From Desulfitobacterium chlororespirans DSM 11544 (lineage in GTDB: Bacteria > Bacillota > Desulfitobacteriia > Desulfitobacteriales > Desulfitobacteriaceae): 64,000 nt of DNA. The notes beneath the pieces were generated by a model, which saw only the letters and a program-made list of their open reading frames with translations, made no database searches and was not told the DNA's origin. Shown here one piece after another: positions 1 to 7,420 of the stretch. The stretch spans positions 138,819-202,818 of the forward strand of contig NZ_FRDN01000012.1 in the NCBI RefSeq assembly GCF_900143285.1. The letters are read 5' to 3'. Position 1 is the first letter of the stretch; each line of letters opens with the position of its first letter. The position numbers and the translations under genes were made by a program.

Positions 1-2
1 TT

Positions 3-461
3 ATGGGCTATGTAACCTTTCATCCCCCGGATTGTTTTGAGCGGTGGGCTAAAGGCCCTCCGGAACTTTTGGAATTAGGGGCCATCGAGGTTTCCCCAAA
101 AGTCCGGGGGCTTGGGGTGGGGAAAAAACTGCTGCAAGTCGCTTTTTCCGATCCCGCCATGGAGAATCATGTCGTCATAGCTACAGAGTATTATTGGCAC
201 TGGGATTTGGAAAGGACAGGGCTGCGGGTTTGGGAGTACCGTGAAGTGATGGACCGCCTTATGTCAAGCGCAGGTTTGCACATAAGGGAGACGGATGATG
301 AGGAGATATGTTCCCATCCGGCCAATATGCTTACAGTACGCTATGGTAAAAACCTTTCCCAAAGCAGTATCGATCATTTTGAAAAGATTTTGTACGCAAA
401 TTCCGATCGGGGGGATTGCCTTGCCGGAAACGAATCAAGACCCTCTAAGCCAGGTAATTAA
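3..461 (+). CDS. acuA: AcuA-like GNAT acetyltransferase, 5' end outside window
   Basis: C-terminal part (152 residues visible) of a GNAT N-acetyltransferase resembling AcuA of the acetoin-utilization cluster of bacilli. In Bacillus, AcuA acetylates and so inactivates acetyl-CoA synthetase. The recalled family hallmarks GYVTFHPPDCFERW, ELGAIEVSPKVRGLGVGKKL (acetyl-CoA binding loop) and TEYYWHWDL are all present. The ATG near base 3 is internal to the domain, so the true start lies upstream of the window. The 3' end overlaps the start of the HD-domain gene by about 40 bases, so the two are probably translated together. The acetylation target is inferred from the family only. Confidence 0.8.
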   Translation: MGYVTFHPPDCFERWAKGPPELLELGAIEVSPKVRGLGVGKKLLQVAFSDPAMENHVVIATEYYWHWDLERTGLRVWEYREVMDRLMSSAGLHIRETDDEEICSHPANMLTVRYGKNLSQSSIDHFEKILYANSDRGDCLAGNESRPSKPGN

Positions 462-1020
462 CGCTGTGCAGGGAATTTATGGCCGTAAAGATCAGGCTCA
501 TGATCTGGAACATGCTCTCCGGGTCAGAGCATGGGGCAAGCAGATTGGGATACAGGAGGGTGCCGATCTATTGATTGTGGAGCTGGCAGCTATTCTTCAT
601 GATATTGGCCGTTCCGGAACCTTATCGAAAACCCATGCTGAGAGCGGCGCGGCCTTGGCCGGTGGCATCCTGCATAAATGCGGATACCCGGAAGACACCA
701 TTGACGCTGTTAAAGCTGCTGTCCTTTCTCACTCGCGGGAAGGCTATGAACCGGAAACCTTGGAAGCAAAGATTCTTTATGATGCCGATAAATTAGATTT
801 TGTAGGTCCGATGGGGATTGCCAGGCTTTTTGTCTGGTTGGGAAAAGAAGGAAAACCTTTTTTCGGGCCGGATTCCTGTGAATCCTTTTACCGTGAAAGG
901 ATTCGCCACTACCATGAGCATATCCACACCCAGACTGCGCGGGTGCTTTTTGAACCGCTCTTTTTGTATTCCGAGAATTTTTGGTCCGAGCTGGAGAAAA
1001 TGAGGCTTAAAAAAAACTAA
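421..1020 (+). CDS. HD-domain metal-dependent phosphohydrolase
   Basis: 199-residue cytoplasmic HD-superfamily protein. Metal-binding signature residues are visible: His31 (AHDLEH), the HD pair His60-Asp61 in LAAILHDIGR, a following histidine in SHSREG, and a distal Asp in YDADKLD. The family hydrolyses phosphomonoester or phosphodiester bonds, often of nucleotides; the substrate here is unknown. TTG at 421 is chosen as start because a run of six G (409-414) precedes it at proper spacing. The longer frame from 295 would add 42 residues with no domain character and lies inside the acuA reading frame. It is translationally coupled to acuA. Confidence 0.75.
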   Translation: MPETNQDPLSQVINAVQGIYGRKDQAHDLEHALRVRAWGKQIGIQEGADLLIVELAAILHDIGRSGTLSKTHAESGAALAGGILHKCGYPEDTIDAVKAAVLSHSREGYEPETLEAKILYDADKLDFVGPMGIARLFVWLGKEGKPFFGPDSCESFYRERIRHYHEHIHTQTARVLFEPLFLYSENFWSELEKMRLKKN

Positions 1021-1069
1021 GCTGGTTAAACTATGGATATATCTTTTTTGAGGAAAGGAAGTATATCCA

Positions 1070-1312
1070 TTGCGCTGGTTGGGACGTATTTTAATCATTT
1101 TCATTTTACTTATGGCTGCCAAAGGCTTATTTGCTCCGGAACAGCCACAAGCCTATATTTCCGCACCGCGAACACAGGTTTTATTGGAGGAAATCCACTG
1201 GCGGTCTGTTCAGATCCAACAAGCGGCACGGGACTTGCCCGGAAGTATCGAAGTAATGCTGCGAAAAATCTTTTCTGACGGAAAACCTGCATCTGAAGCC
1301 AAATCAGTTTGA
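1070..1312 (+). CDS. small single-pass membrane protein, hypothetical
   Basis: 80-residue protein of unknown function. Residues 1-20 are a basic start followed by a hydrophobic segment (LGRILIIFILLMAAKGLF), a membrane anchor or uncleaved signal. The rest is soluble and mildly amphipathic. The TTG start at 1070 is preceded by AGGAAAGGAA at 1051-1060. An overlapping frame from ATG 1033 lacks any protein-like character. It lies 50 bases after the HD gene and before a strong terminator, so it is probably the last gene of that unit. Confidence 0.5.
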   Translation: MRWLGRILIIFILLMAAKGLFAPEQPQAYISAPRTQVLLEEIHWRSVQIQQAARDLPGSIEVMLRKIFSDGKPASEAKSV

Positions 1313-1352
1313 TAAAACACCATTGATTTTGCCGGTATTGCTTTAATAAGCC

Positions 1353-1379
1353 AAAAAGAGAGCGCAAAGCTCTCTTTTT
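1353..1379 (+). terminator. intrinsic terminator after acuA-HD unit
   Basis: Perfect 11-bp stem (1353-1363 with 1369-1379), five-base loop, ending in a T run. The A-rich left arm makes it potentially bidirectional. Confidence 0.85.
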
Positions 1380-1479
1380 CAATTTGCTGCTTCTTTTCAT
1401 TCATTATCAAAGGCAATCGAGAATATGAATAGGCAAAGGTCGTTTTAAAAATTGTTCGTTTCAGTGTACAATAATCGAT

Positions 1480-2084
1480 GTAATCTTCTTTGAGCTAGGG
1501 TGCGCTATTCTAGTGCGTAAAATGACTGTCGAAGGCGGGCCTAAGAATCCGCTAAGGGCATACCGATGAAGTTCCTGGTGGTGGCTTTCGACGCCCAGTC
1601 GAGGGTTGCTGCTGGGAGTTAAGGATGAGGGGGATCTGCAATGGCATGCGGGCGATACCCTCTTCCGTGGAGGCCTAAGTTCGTGGCTGCTTTTGGTTAC
1701 GGCTTGGGGTATGAACCTGCATTAGGAAGGAACTTAGTGCAGTGTAGCCTGCCTTGAGGTGGAGAAGTTGGGAGGGCTGAAGGAACTTCTGTTCATTGGC
1801 CGATGAACTTAAGTTTGCCTGAAATTCTTTTCTGCAAAAGAGGCTAGACCGTCACGGAGCGTGAAGGAAAACTTCTAGAGCGAAAACTAATGAGGATTAA
1901 AGTGCGTTCTTAGTGGCGATCAAGTGCTGGAAATGGTGACATTCTGGACTGAGGAAAAAGGGAAACCGCCTGTCAGGAAACTGCAGGAGCTCAGTGGGAA
2001 AACCTACTTGACCTATGGCGCAATATTTATTCGTTGGTGTCCTAAGGCTCAAAGAGCAGCACCTCTCGTGAGAGAGGTGTTTTT
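1480..2084 (+). ncRNA. large structured noncoding RNA, OLE-like by size
   Basis: About 600 bases with no credible gene and dense local pairing. Examples are GTCGAA/TTCGAC closing 1529-1590, CCCAG/CTGGG near 1600-1620, CTAAGTTC (from about 1676) with GAACTTAG (from about 1730), GTTCAT/ATGAAC near 1795-1810, CTTTT/AAAAG near 1828-1843 and CTAGA/TCTAG near 1843-1880. A TACAAT box at 1467-1472 could be the -10, and a terminator at 2060-2084 ends the unit. Length and host type fit the OLE RNA class, a ~600-nt membrane-associated RNA of anaerobic and extremophilic Firmicutes. The usual neighbour OapA is not beside it, and I could not align a consensus, so the class assignment is tentative. Confidence 0.55.
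2060..2084 (+). terminator. terminator of the large structured RNA
   Basis: CACCTCTC (2060-2067), GTGA loop, GAGAGGTG (2072-2079), then five T. Perfect 8-bp stem. Confidence 0.85.
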
Positions 2085-2094
2085 ACGTTTATGC

Positions 2095-2230
2095 ACTTTC
2101 AGAAGTATAAGCTTGCGCTGTATACTTGCTAAGCATAAGGGGAACCAGCGACTTCGCCTTTTGTGGGCGTGAAAACATAAAGCTCGGCGAAGCAACAAGT
2201 GCGAAAGCAGTGCTTTCGGGGTTTTCTTTA
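2095..2230. repeat. dispersed intergenic repeat, copy A
   Basis: Starts with TCAGAAGTATAAGCTTGCGC, continues through CTAAGCATAAG and ends in GGTTTTCTTT. It is clearly related to copy B at 7167-7274 and partly to copy C at 21927-21969. Near its end it carries a 25-base stretch (2194-2218), itself a perfect hairpin around CGAAAGCA/TGCTTTCG, that recurs identically at 43531-43555. It sits just after a terminator. Confidence 0.7.
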
Positions 2231-2359
2231 ACCTTTTCTTTAGGCACAAAAAGCAGATGAGTGAATAGTCTGATATTAATAGAATAAATTTCCAAAATAT
2301 ATCACTTTTATAATTAATTGTGTGAAGGATTAAAGGCATTTTCCGCGAATACTACAATG

Positions 2360-2495
2360 CATAAGGAATGTGGGCTGAATCCGGACCGTGTGTCTGGAAC
2401 GGGGGATAATCTTTTGGGGTGAATCGCAGTCATGCGTAGGGCTTGCACCTTTTTGCCCGAATCCGTCAACTAACCTCGTAAGCGACGAAAGGTGG
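2360..2495 (+). promoter_or_regulatory. c-di-AMP riboswitch (ydaO/yuaA type)
   Basis: Leader of the NlpC/P60 gene. Recognised from recalled class signatures in the right order: GGCTGAATCCGG, GGAACGGGGG, GGGGTGAATCG, GTAGGG, CCCGAATCCGTCAACTAACC, then TCGTAAGCGA. A TACAAT box at 2353-2358 gives a start just upstream of the aptamer. The class binds cyclic di-AMP and commonly turns off wall-hydrolase and osmoregulation genes. I see no separate terminator before the ATG; the 3' end of the aptamer abuts the ribosome site (GAAAGGTGG), so control may be translational. Confidence 0.9.
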
Positions 2496-2502
2496 AAAAT
2501 TC

Positions 2503-3315
2503 ATGGACTCTTCCTTTAAGAGGGGATGGGTGGCCAGTGTGGTGTTATCCGGCACCTTATTGGTAAGCAGCCTCCCGGGCATCTATGGGCCTGGAAGTGC
2601 CGCTGTGCCTGTTACAGGCTCCGAATCTGTTCTCTTAAGGAACGCTTCATTGTTTCAGGCTCAAACTCAAACTGTTGCCGATACGGTACTCTCCCCTGGG
2701 GTTCAAGCAGAAAAAAAGGATGTGATCCTGCAACGTGAAGCAGCAATGACCTTAGCTTACGCTTCGGAATCTGTAGCTGCCGATATGGATAGTCAGAGGG
2801 AATCACAGCAATTTACAGAAGCGGCTCAGGAAGATACCGTGACTACCCCTGAAGAAACGACGGCAGCGATGGACATCGAAAAGCTTTCCCAAGAGCGGGC
2901 TTTGAGACAAGCTGCAGTGGCTCCTGTCCAGGAAATCTCTCGTGGCGGCAGTTCCAAAGCTGAAGAAATCAGCGACAATGCCCAAGAGCTGATCGGTACC
3001 CCCTATGTGTTTGGCGGGACGACTACGAATGGCTTTGATTGCTCCGGTTTTACTCAATATGTATTAAAAGGTTCAGGAATTGACTTGCCCCGAACCTCAT
3101 ACGCACAATATGGAATAGGAACAGCAGTCAGCAAAGATGAGCTTCAGATCGGTGATTTGGTCTTCTTCGCCACTTACGACAGCGGAGCCTCCCACGTGGG
3201 AATCTATATAGGTGAAGACAACTTTATTCATGCCGCCAGCAGTGGCATTAAGATCACCGGCTTATCGGACAGTTATTACGCTGGTCGTTACCTTGGGGCC
3301 AGAAGAGTTTTCTAG
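2503..3315 (+). CDS. secreted NlpC/P60 peptidoglycan hydrolase
   Basis: 270-residue exported endopeptidase that cleaves wall stem peptides. Residues 1-35 look like a signal peptide (basic start, hydrophobic 9-25). Residues 36-155 are a low-complexity, Ala/Glu/Thr-rich linker. Residues 157-270 are the NlpC/P60 domain with catalytic Cys180 (DCSG), His231 (SHVGIYIG) and third residue His243 (HAA). There is no recognised wall-binding repeat. The c-di-AMP riboswitch upstream ties expression to osmotic and wall signalling, as known for this class. The gene is monocistronic, followed by a terminator at 3364-3415. Confidence 0.9.
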   Translation: MDSSFKRGWVASVVLSGTLLVSSLPGIYGPGSAAVPVTGSESVLLRNASLFQAQTQTVADTVLSPGVQAEKKDVILQREAAMTLAYASESVAADMDSQRESQQFTEAAQEDTVTTPEETTAAMDIEKLSQERALRQAAVAPVQEISRGGSSKAEEISDNAQELIGTPYVFGGTTTNGFDCSGFTQYVLKGSGIDLPRTSYAQYGIGTAVSKDELQIGDLVFFATYDSGASHVGIYIGEDNFIHAASSGIKITGLSDSYYAGRYLGARRVF

Positions 3316-3363
3316 TTCATAGGCTTGTCAATAGGGACAAAGGAACATAATGGGGAATAGACT

Positions 3364-3415
3364 AAAGGAGTATCGCCTCATTGCTTTTTTAAAGCAGTGA
3401 GTGATACTCCTTTTT
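3364..3415 (+). terminator. terminator after NlpC/P60 gene
   Basis: Long hairpin: AAAGGAGTATC (3364-3374) pairs with GATACTCCTTT (3403-3413), with further inner pairing of CATTGC/GCAGTG, followed by T5. Confidence 0.85.
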
Positions 3416-3477
3416 AGCTCTCCCAGCTCTGTTTCCGTCTGCTAAATTATGCTATGACCATCCTTTCGGATCGGAAG

Positions 3478-3503
3478 CAAATTACCAACCGGTTGGTAAT
3501 TTG
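3478..3503. promoter_or_regulatory. 26-bp perfect palindrome, TetR-operator-like
   Basis: CAAATTACCAACC directly followed by its reverse complement, with no loop. The core ACCAACCGGTTGGT is the kind of site bound by TetR-family dimers. It lies between two convergent gene ends, with no TetR gene in the window. Absence of a loop and of a T run argues against a terminator. Confidence 0.45.
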
Positions 3504-3513
3504 GCTTTAATCG

Positions 3514-3669
3514 TCAATAAGGCAGCCAGGGCACCGGCAGATAGCTCTTGCATTCCCCTCCGGGCTCCGCCGATGTCTGGTTGTGGATATAGAGGTCCGT
3601 CTTGGCACATTGCTTCATCCGCTTATAGTAGCATTGGCGGCAGAGTTCCACACGGTAATTAAGAATCAT
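3514..3669 (-). CDS. small Cys-rich protein overlapping uvrC end
   Basis: 51-residue protein of unknown function, starting at ATG 3669 with an excellent site (AAGGAGGA) at correct spacing inside the last codons of uvrC. The overlap with uvrC is 11 bases. It contains four cysteines, including CRQC near residue 10 and further single cysteines (KQC, GEC), so a metal site is possible. The strong site and coupling to uvrC support it as a real gene, while its short length keeps confidence moderate. Nothing suggests a repair function beyond the co-transcription. Confidence 0.6.
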   Translation of the reverse strand: MILNYRVELCRQCYYKRMKQCAKTDLYIHNQTSAEPGGECKSYLPVPWLPY

Positions 3670-5434
3670 GGCTTTCCTCCTTATGAGAGTTGAAATGTTG
3701 ATAGACCGCCGCAGCTGCCAGGGCAGGAAGGCCGGATTGCTGCAGTTCCTCAAGGGTGGCCTGGCGGATACTATCTATGGATTTAAAAAACTTAAGGAGC
3801 TGTTGTCTGCGCTTGGGACCGACCCCTGCTATGCCGTCCAATTCGGAAAGGGTCATGCTTTTAGTCCGTTGCTGTCTATGGAAGGTAATAGCGAAGCGAT
3901 GGACCTCGTTTTGAATGCGTTCCAACAAACGAAAACCGGCGGAACGGCGATCCAAGGAGTGAATGCGGTCCTTAGAGTCGATTAAGGCCGAAGTCTGGTG
4001 CTTGTCGTTTTTGACCATACCGGCAACAGGGATCGCAGCTTTTAAGCTGTGGAGAGCAGCCAGGGCGGCATGGATCTGTCCCTTGCCCCCATCCACCAGG
4101 ATCAGATCCGGGAGCGGCAGGTTTTCTTGCTGGAGGCGGGCATAACGGCGCTCAATCACCTGGTGCATGGAGGCCGTATCGTCCATATTCGGCATGGGTT
4201 GAATCTTAAATTTGCGATACTGGCTACGATTAGGTTTGCCATCAAGAAACTGAATCATTCCTGCTACACTATGGGTACCGGCAATATTGGAAATATCAAA
4301 GGACTCGATGGTGCGGAGGGAAGGGATGCCTAAGGCATTGCCGATTTCCGCCAAAGCTTGCGTGCATTCCGTCAAGTTGCGTATTTCGATGGAAATCTGT
4401 TCGTGTAAGGTGGTTTGAGCATTTTCCATAGCCATTTGCACCAAATCCCGCTTTTGTCCCTTTTGCGGCACTACCATAGGGAAGAGCTTTGCCAAAACAC
4501 TGATATCCAGCGGGGGCAGGAGAATTTCCTGAGGAAGAGCAGAACTCTCTGTGTAGAACTGAGCCAGAAAAGAGACAAAAGCTTCTTCCGGCTCCTCATA
4601 ATAAGGGAAAATGAAATTATCGCGGGAGAGCAGCTTGCCCTGACGCAAATAAAAGATCTGGATACAGAGTTGATCTTGAGTATAAGCATAGCCCACCACA
4701 TCCCGATCGACAAAGTCGTTTAAGGTGATGTTCTGCTTTTCGCCTACTTTTTTGAGATCCTCCATCAGGTCCCGGTATTCTTTGGCTCTCTCGAATTCCA
4801 GATTTTCTGAGGCCTCTTTCATTTTTTTCTCCAGGGCTTTAAGAATTGCTCCCTGATCTCCTTTAAGAAAAGCGGCCGTTTCTTTACGGATTTTGTCATA
4901 GGATTCTTTGGGGACGTCTACCTGACAGGGTCCTAAGCATTGCCCAAGATGGTAATAGAGACAGGGCTTGTTGGGGATCTGCCGGCATTTGCGAAAAGGG
5001 AAGAGACGGTTGAGCAGTCGGGCCGCTTCTTTAGCCGCTGTAGCATTAGGGTAGGGACCATAGTATTTTCCTGCCCCTTTTTTGACCTGTCGTGTTACCA
5101 GTATCCGCGGATGTGCTTCATCAGTAATGGTTATAAAAGGATAAGTTTTATCATCGCGCAATAAAATGTTATATTTGGGGTTATGTTTTTTAATCAGATT
5201 GCACTCTAAGAGTAATGCTTCTACCTCGGAATCGGTAATAATCGTTTCAAAATCCGCAATCAGGCTGATCATCAACTGGGTTTTGCCATTATGGGATCCC
5301 GTAAAATAGGAGCGGACTCTGTTTTTGAGAACCTTCGCTTTCCCTACATATATAATTTGGCCGGATGCATCTTTCATCAGATAGACACCCGGTTTATCCG
5401 GTAGTAAGCTAAGTTTTTCCCGAAGTATCTCCAT
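3659..5434 (-). CDS. uvrC: excinuclease ABC subunit C
   Basis: 591-residue nucleotide-excision repair nuclease, which makes the 3' and 5' cuts around damage in the UvrB-DNA complex. An N-terminal GIY-YIG domain (KPGVYLMKD ... IIYVGKAK ... NRVRSYF, residues ~14-90), a UVR motif (~200-235, LEFERAKEYRDLM) that binds UvrB, the RNase H-like 5' nuclease domain (ILVDGGKGQ) and C-terminal helix-hairpin-helix DNA binding (IAGVGPKRRQQLLKF) are all visible. ATG 5434 is chosen because it begins the conserved MEILREKL; the frame extends 42 codons further without homology. No uvrA or uvrB is in the window. Confidence 0.97.
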   Translation of the reverse strand: MEILREKLSLLPDKPGVYLMKDASGQIIYVGKAKVLKNRVRSYFTGSHNGKTQLMISLIADFETIITDSEVEALLLECNLIKKHNPKYNILLRDDKTYPFITITDEAHPRILVTRQVKKGAGKYYGPYPNATAAKEAARLLNRLFPFRKCRQIPNKPCLYYHLGQCLGPCQVDVPKESYDKIRKETAAFLKGDQGAILKALEKKMKEASENLEFERAKEYRDLMEDLKKVGEKQNITLNDFVDRDVVGYAYTQDQLCIQIFYLRQGKLLSRDNFIFPYYEEPEEAFVSFLAQFYTESSALPQEILLPPLDISVLAKLFPMVVPQKGQKRDLVQMAMENAQTTLHEQISIEIRNLTECTQALAEIGNALGIPSLRTIESFDISNIAGTHSVAGMIQFLDGKPNRSQYRKFKIQPMPNMDDTASMHQVIERRYARLQQENLPLPDLILVDGGKGQIHAALAALHSLKAAIPVAGMVKNDKHQTSALIDSKDRIHSLDRRSAGFRLLERIQNEVHRFAITFHRQQRTKSMTLSELDGIAGVGPKRRQQLLKFFKSIDSIRQATLEELQQSGLPALAAAAVYQHFNSHKEESHDS

Positions 5435-5583
5435 ATTTGAACACCTCGGTATTATTCTAGTCGGAGATGGCCGGTAATGCAAGCTAACTTTAATGACCGC
5501 TCCCCCTCGGGGACAAACATATCGGACATCGTTCATTCGTATAATTAGTAATAAGGTCATGGATAAGAAAAGGAGGGATACAT

Positions 5584-6138
5584 ATGCCGAATTCTTGGGG
5601 GCGGCCTCCGCGGAATGAACTATGGCAGGATATACAGGCTTTGGCCTTTTGGGTACTCATTATTGGCGTAGGAGCGTTTATTCTTTTCCCCAATTTTTTT
5701 AGTGATGTTTATTCACGCCTTACTGATCCCGTGAGCAAGTTGGCGGACACAACCGTCGGAACCTATGATCCCGGTTATGACGGATATGTTGCGGACGATC
5801 CTTACTCCATAGATCCTTACACAAATACAACCTCCAACTATCTCTATTCGGCGGGGAATACCTACGGTTCTTCGTCTACATCACTTTACCTTGGCAATGA
5901 AGTCGCCAACGGCTATTGGGTGCTTTTTGTGGCAGATGGAGATTTTAAACAGTTTTCCGTGACCAGCGAGGGGTATGCTTTTCTTCTGCGTTTAATTGAA
6001 AGGGATCAAACGGGAGAAGGAAAAAATACACTTATTTTAGCTGCTAACGGTCAGATTCGGAAGTTTACCGTAACCAATGAAATCTACCAGATCGTAACCA
6101 ATATGGCAGCTATTGAGACGCGGGCGAAAGCAGGATGA
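5584..6138 (+). CDS. single-pass membrane protein, hypothetical
   Basis: 184-residue protein with a short basic N-terminus, one membrane segment at about residues 20-42 (AFWVLIIGVGAFILF), then a Tyr/Asp/Ser-rich outer linker (~60-105) and a compact C-terminal domain. I do not recognise the C-terminal domain. The start ATG has a good site (AGGAGGGA at 5572-5579). It is divergent from uvrC and monocistronic as far as can be seen. Orientation with the C-terminus outside is inferred from the positive residues before the segment. Confidence 0.7.
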   Translation: MPNSWGRPPRNELWQDIQALAFWVLIIGVGAFILFPNFFSDVYSRLTDPVSKLADTTVGTYDPGYDGYVADDPYSIDPYTNTTSNYLYSAGNTYGSSSTSLYLGNEVANGYWVLFVADGDFKQFSVTSEGYAFLLRLIERDQTGEGKNTLILAANGQIRKFTVTNEIYQIVTNMAAIETRAKAG

Positions 6139-6179
6139 GAGTACGGAGACACCATAGGGTGGATTATTTAAAGGGTGGA

Positions 6180-6623
6180 TCAACTAAAGAGGAGCTTTGC
6201 GCCGGCGGCAAAGAACAATAACCCAAGAAATTGCCAAGGATTCCAGGCAAGACGTTCCGCGCCGAAAAGGCCCAGATGATCGATGATGAGTGCAGCTCCT
6301 ACCTGGCCGATAATGATCGCTGTGGTCGCATTGCATACGCCAATCTTGGGAATGCTTAAGGCGACCAAGCCGACAATCACAACACTAAGAATACCGCCAA
6401 GATAAAGATACCAAGGAATGGATAACCAATTATACTCCAAGAGGGGGACTCTGGCGACCATTACGGCAATCAGTGCGAGCACGGTTCCAATGATGTGTAC
6501 AACCAAAGTGGCGGCTAAAATCGAAGTTTTTTGATAAAGTTGAGAATTCAAAGTGCCTTGAATGGCCATTGTAATGCCGGAAATAGCGGCGATAACGGCC
6601 GGTAGCGATAAAAATTTGTTCAT
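6180..6623 (-). CDS. DMT-superfamily membrane protein, YdcZ/DUF606 type
   Basis: 147-residue protein with five predicted membrane segments: AVIAAISGITMAIQG, ILAATLVVHIIGTVLALIAVM, WYLYLGGILSVVIVGLVAL, ATTAIIIGQVGAALIIDHL and WQFLGLLFFAAGAKLLF. The Q-G-T-L-N motif and the GQxxxALIIDHxG motif match what I recall of the YdcZ family, half-size relatives of drug/metabolite transporters. The substrate is unknown. The start is at ATG 6623 (MNKFLSLP), after GGAGG on the minus strand; the longer frame from 6821 adds non-homologous sequence. It is divergent from the following gene. Confidence 0.8.
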   Translation of the reverse strand: MNKFLSLPAVIAAISGITMAIQGTLNSQLYQKTSILAATLVVHIIGTVLALIAVMVARVPLLEYNWLSIPWYLYLGGILSVVIVGLVALSIPKIGVCNATTAIIIGQVGAALIIDHLGLFGAERLAWNPWQFLGLLFFAAGAKLLFS

Positions 6624-6752
6624 GCAAACCTCCAAAATTAAATTTTGATGGAAATGGTCATCTTCACCAAGTTCGACAAGAAGTAGTTCGTATTTCAAAC
6701 TGAGCTGAAGGGGAAAATGAAATTGTAAAGAAAAATGAAAAGAGGTGGCGTC

Positions 6753-7124
6753 GTGGAAATCGACTATAATTTGGTACAACGGGCCCAGATGCTGCTTACT
6801 CTTGATCACCCTCTTTCTCAAGTGAGAGATATTTTACTTAGAGAGGGATATCCTCAAGAACAAGTGATAGAACTGATCGATGCCACTGAAGAAGTGCTTA
6901 ACTATTTAATCCCTCCGGAATATGATGAAAATAAAATAGGGATTGATATTTTGCATCCCGGTGAAGCGACAGAGGGAAGAAAGCCCGGAGTCGATATCCT
7001 AATCGATAAACATACGGGGAAATTAAGCTTAATCACTCCCCAATATCAAGAGACCTGGAAGGTCGCCAATGAAGTGCGGAAAGCGATTAAAAAGCAACAA
7101 TCCGTAGGCAGATATTATCACTAG
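6753..7124 (+). CDS. conserved hypothetical protein
   Basis: 123-residue soluble protein, not recognised. The N-terminal half is helical (LVQRAQMLLTLDHPLSQVRDILLREGY), the middle has an unusual near-repeat (GIDILHPGEA / GVDILIDKHTGK), and the C-terminus is helical and basic. GTG 6753 is preferred, since AGAGGTGG at 6741-6748 lies just before it; ATG 6735 lacks a site. Followed by repeat copy B. Confidence 0.6.
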   Translation: MEIDYNLVQRAQMLLTLDHPLSQVRDILLREGYPQEQVIELIDATEEVLNYLIPPEYDENKIGIDILHPGEATEGRKPGVDILIDKHTGKLSLITPQYQETWKVANEVRKAIKKQQSVGRYYH

Positions 7125-7166
7125 ATTTCCCTCCAAGGGCGGGCCAAAAGCTGCGCCTTTTTCTCA

Positions 7167-7274
7167 CTGTCAGAAAGTATAAGCTTGCGCCATACTTTCT
7201 AAGCATAAGTGCAACAGCGGCTTTGCCTTATTTGCAAGCATACTTTAAGGTTCGGTGAAGCCGGGTTTTCTTTA
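7167..7274. repeat. dispersed intergenic repeat, copy B
   Basis: Contains an AGAAAGTAT/ATACTTTCT stem (loop AAGCTTGCGCC) followed by CTAAGCATAAG, GCAACAGCGGCTTTGCC and a GGGTTTTCTTT end. It matches copy A at 2095-2230 over most of its length and copy C at its 5' half. Located between the stop of one gene and the promoter of the next; it could double as a terminator. Confidence 0.7.
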
Positions 7275-7420
7275 TTAGTTAAATGTTATTGTTTTCTGCA
7301 ACACCTTAAATTATGTTATAATTTTTGTTAAAGATATCTTTTTTTGTTAAAAGGCTCCTTGGGCATTTGTGGCGATGCTTTATTTGATTGAAATATAATT
7401 AAGATTAACCGAGGTTCGAC

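Noticed and set aside
1490-1900. Group II intron starting GTGCG
   Set aside because: No recognisable domain V hairpin or reverse transcriptase; only the first few bases fit.
1924-2172. 82-residue frame inside the structured RNA
   Set aside because: It runs through the RNA terminator and a repeat and has no ribosome site.
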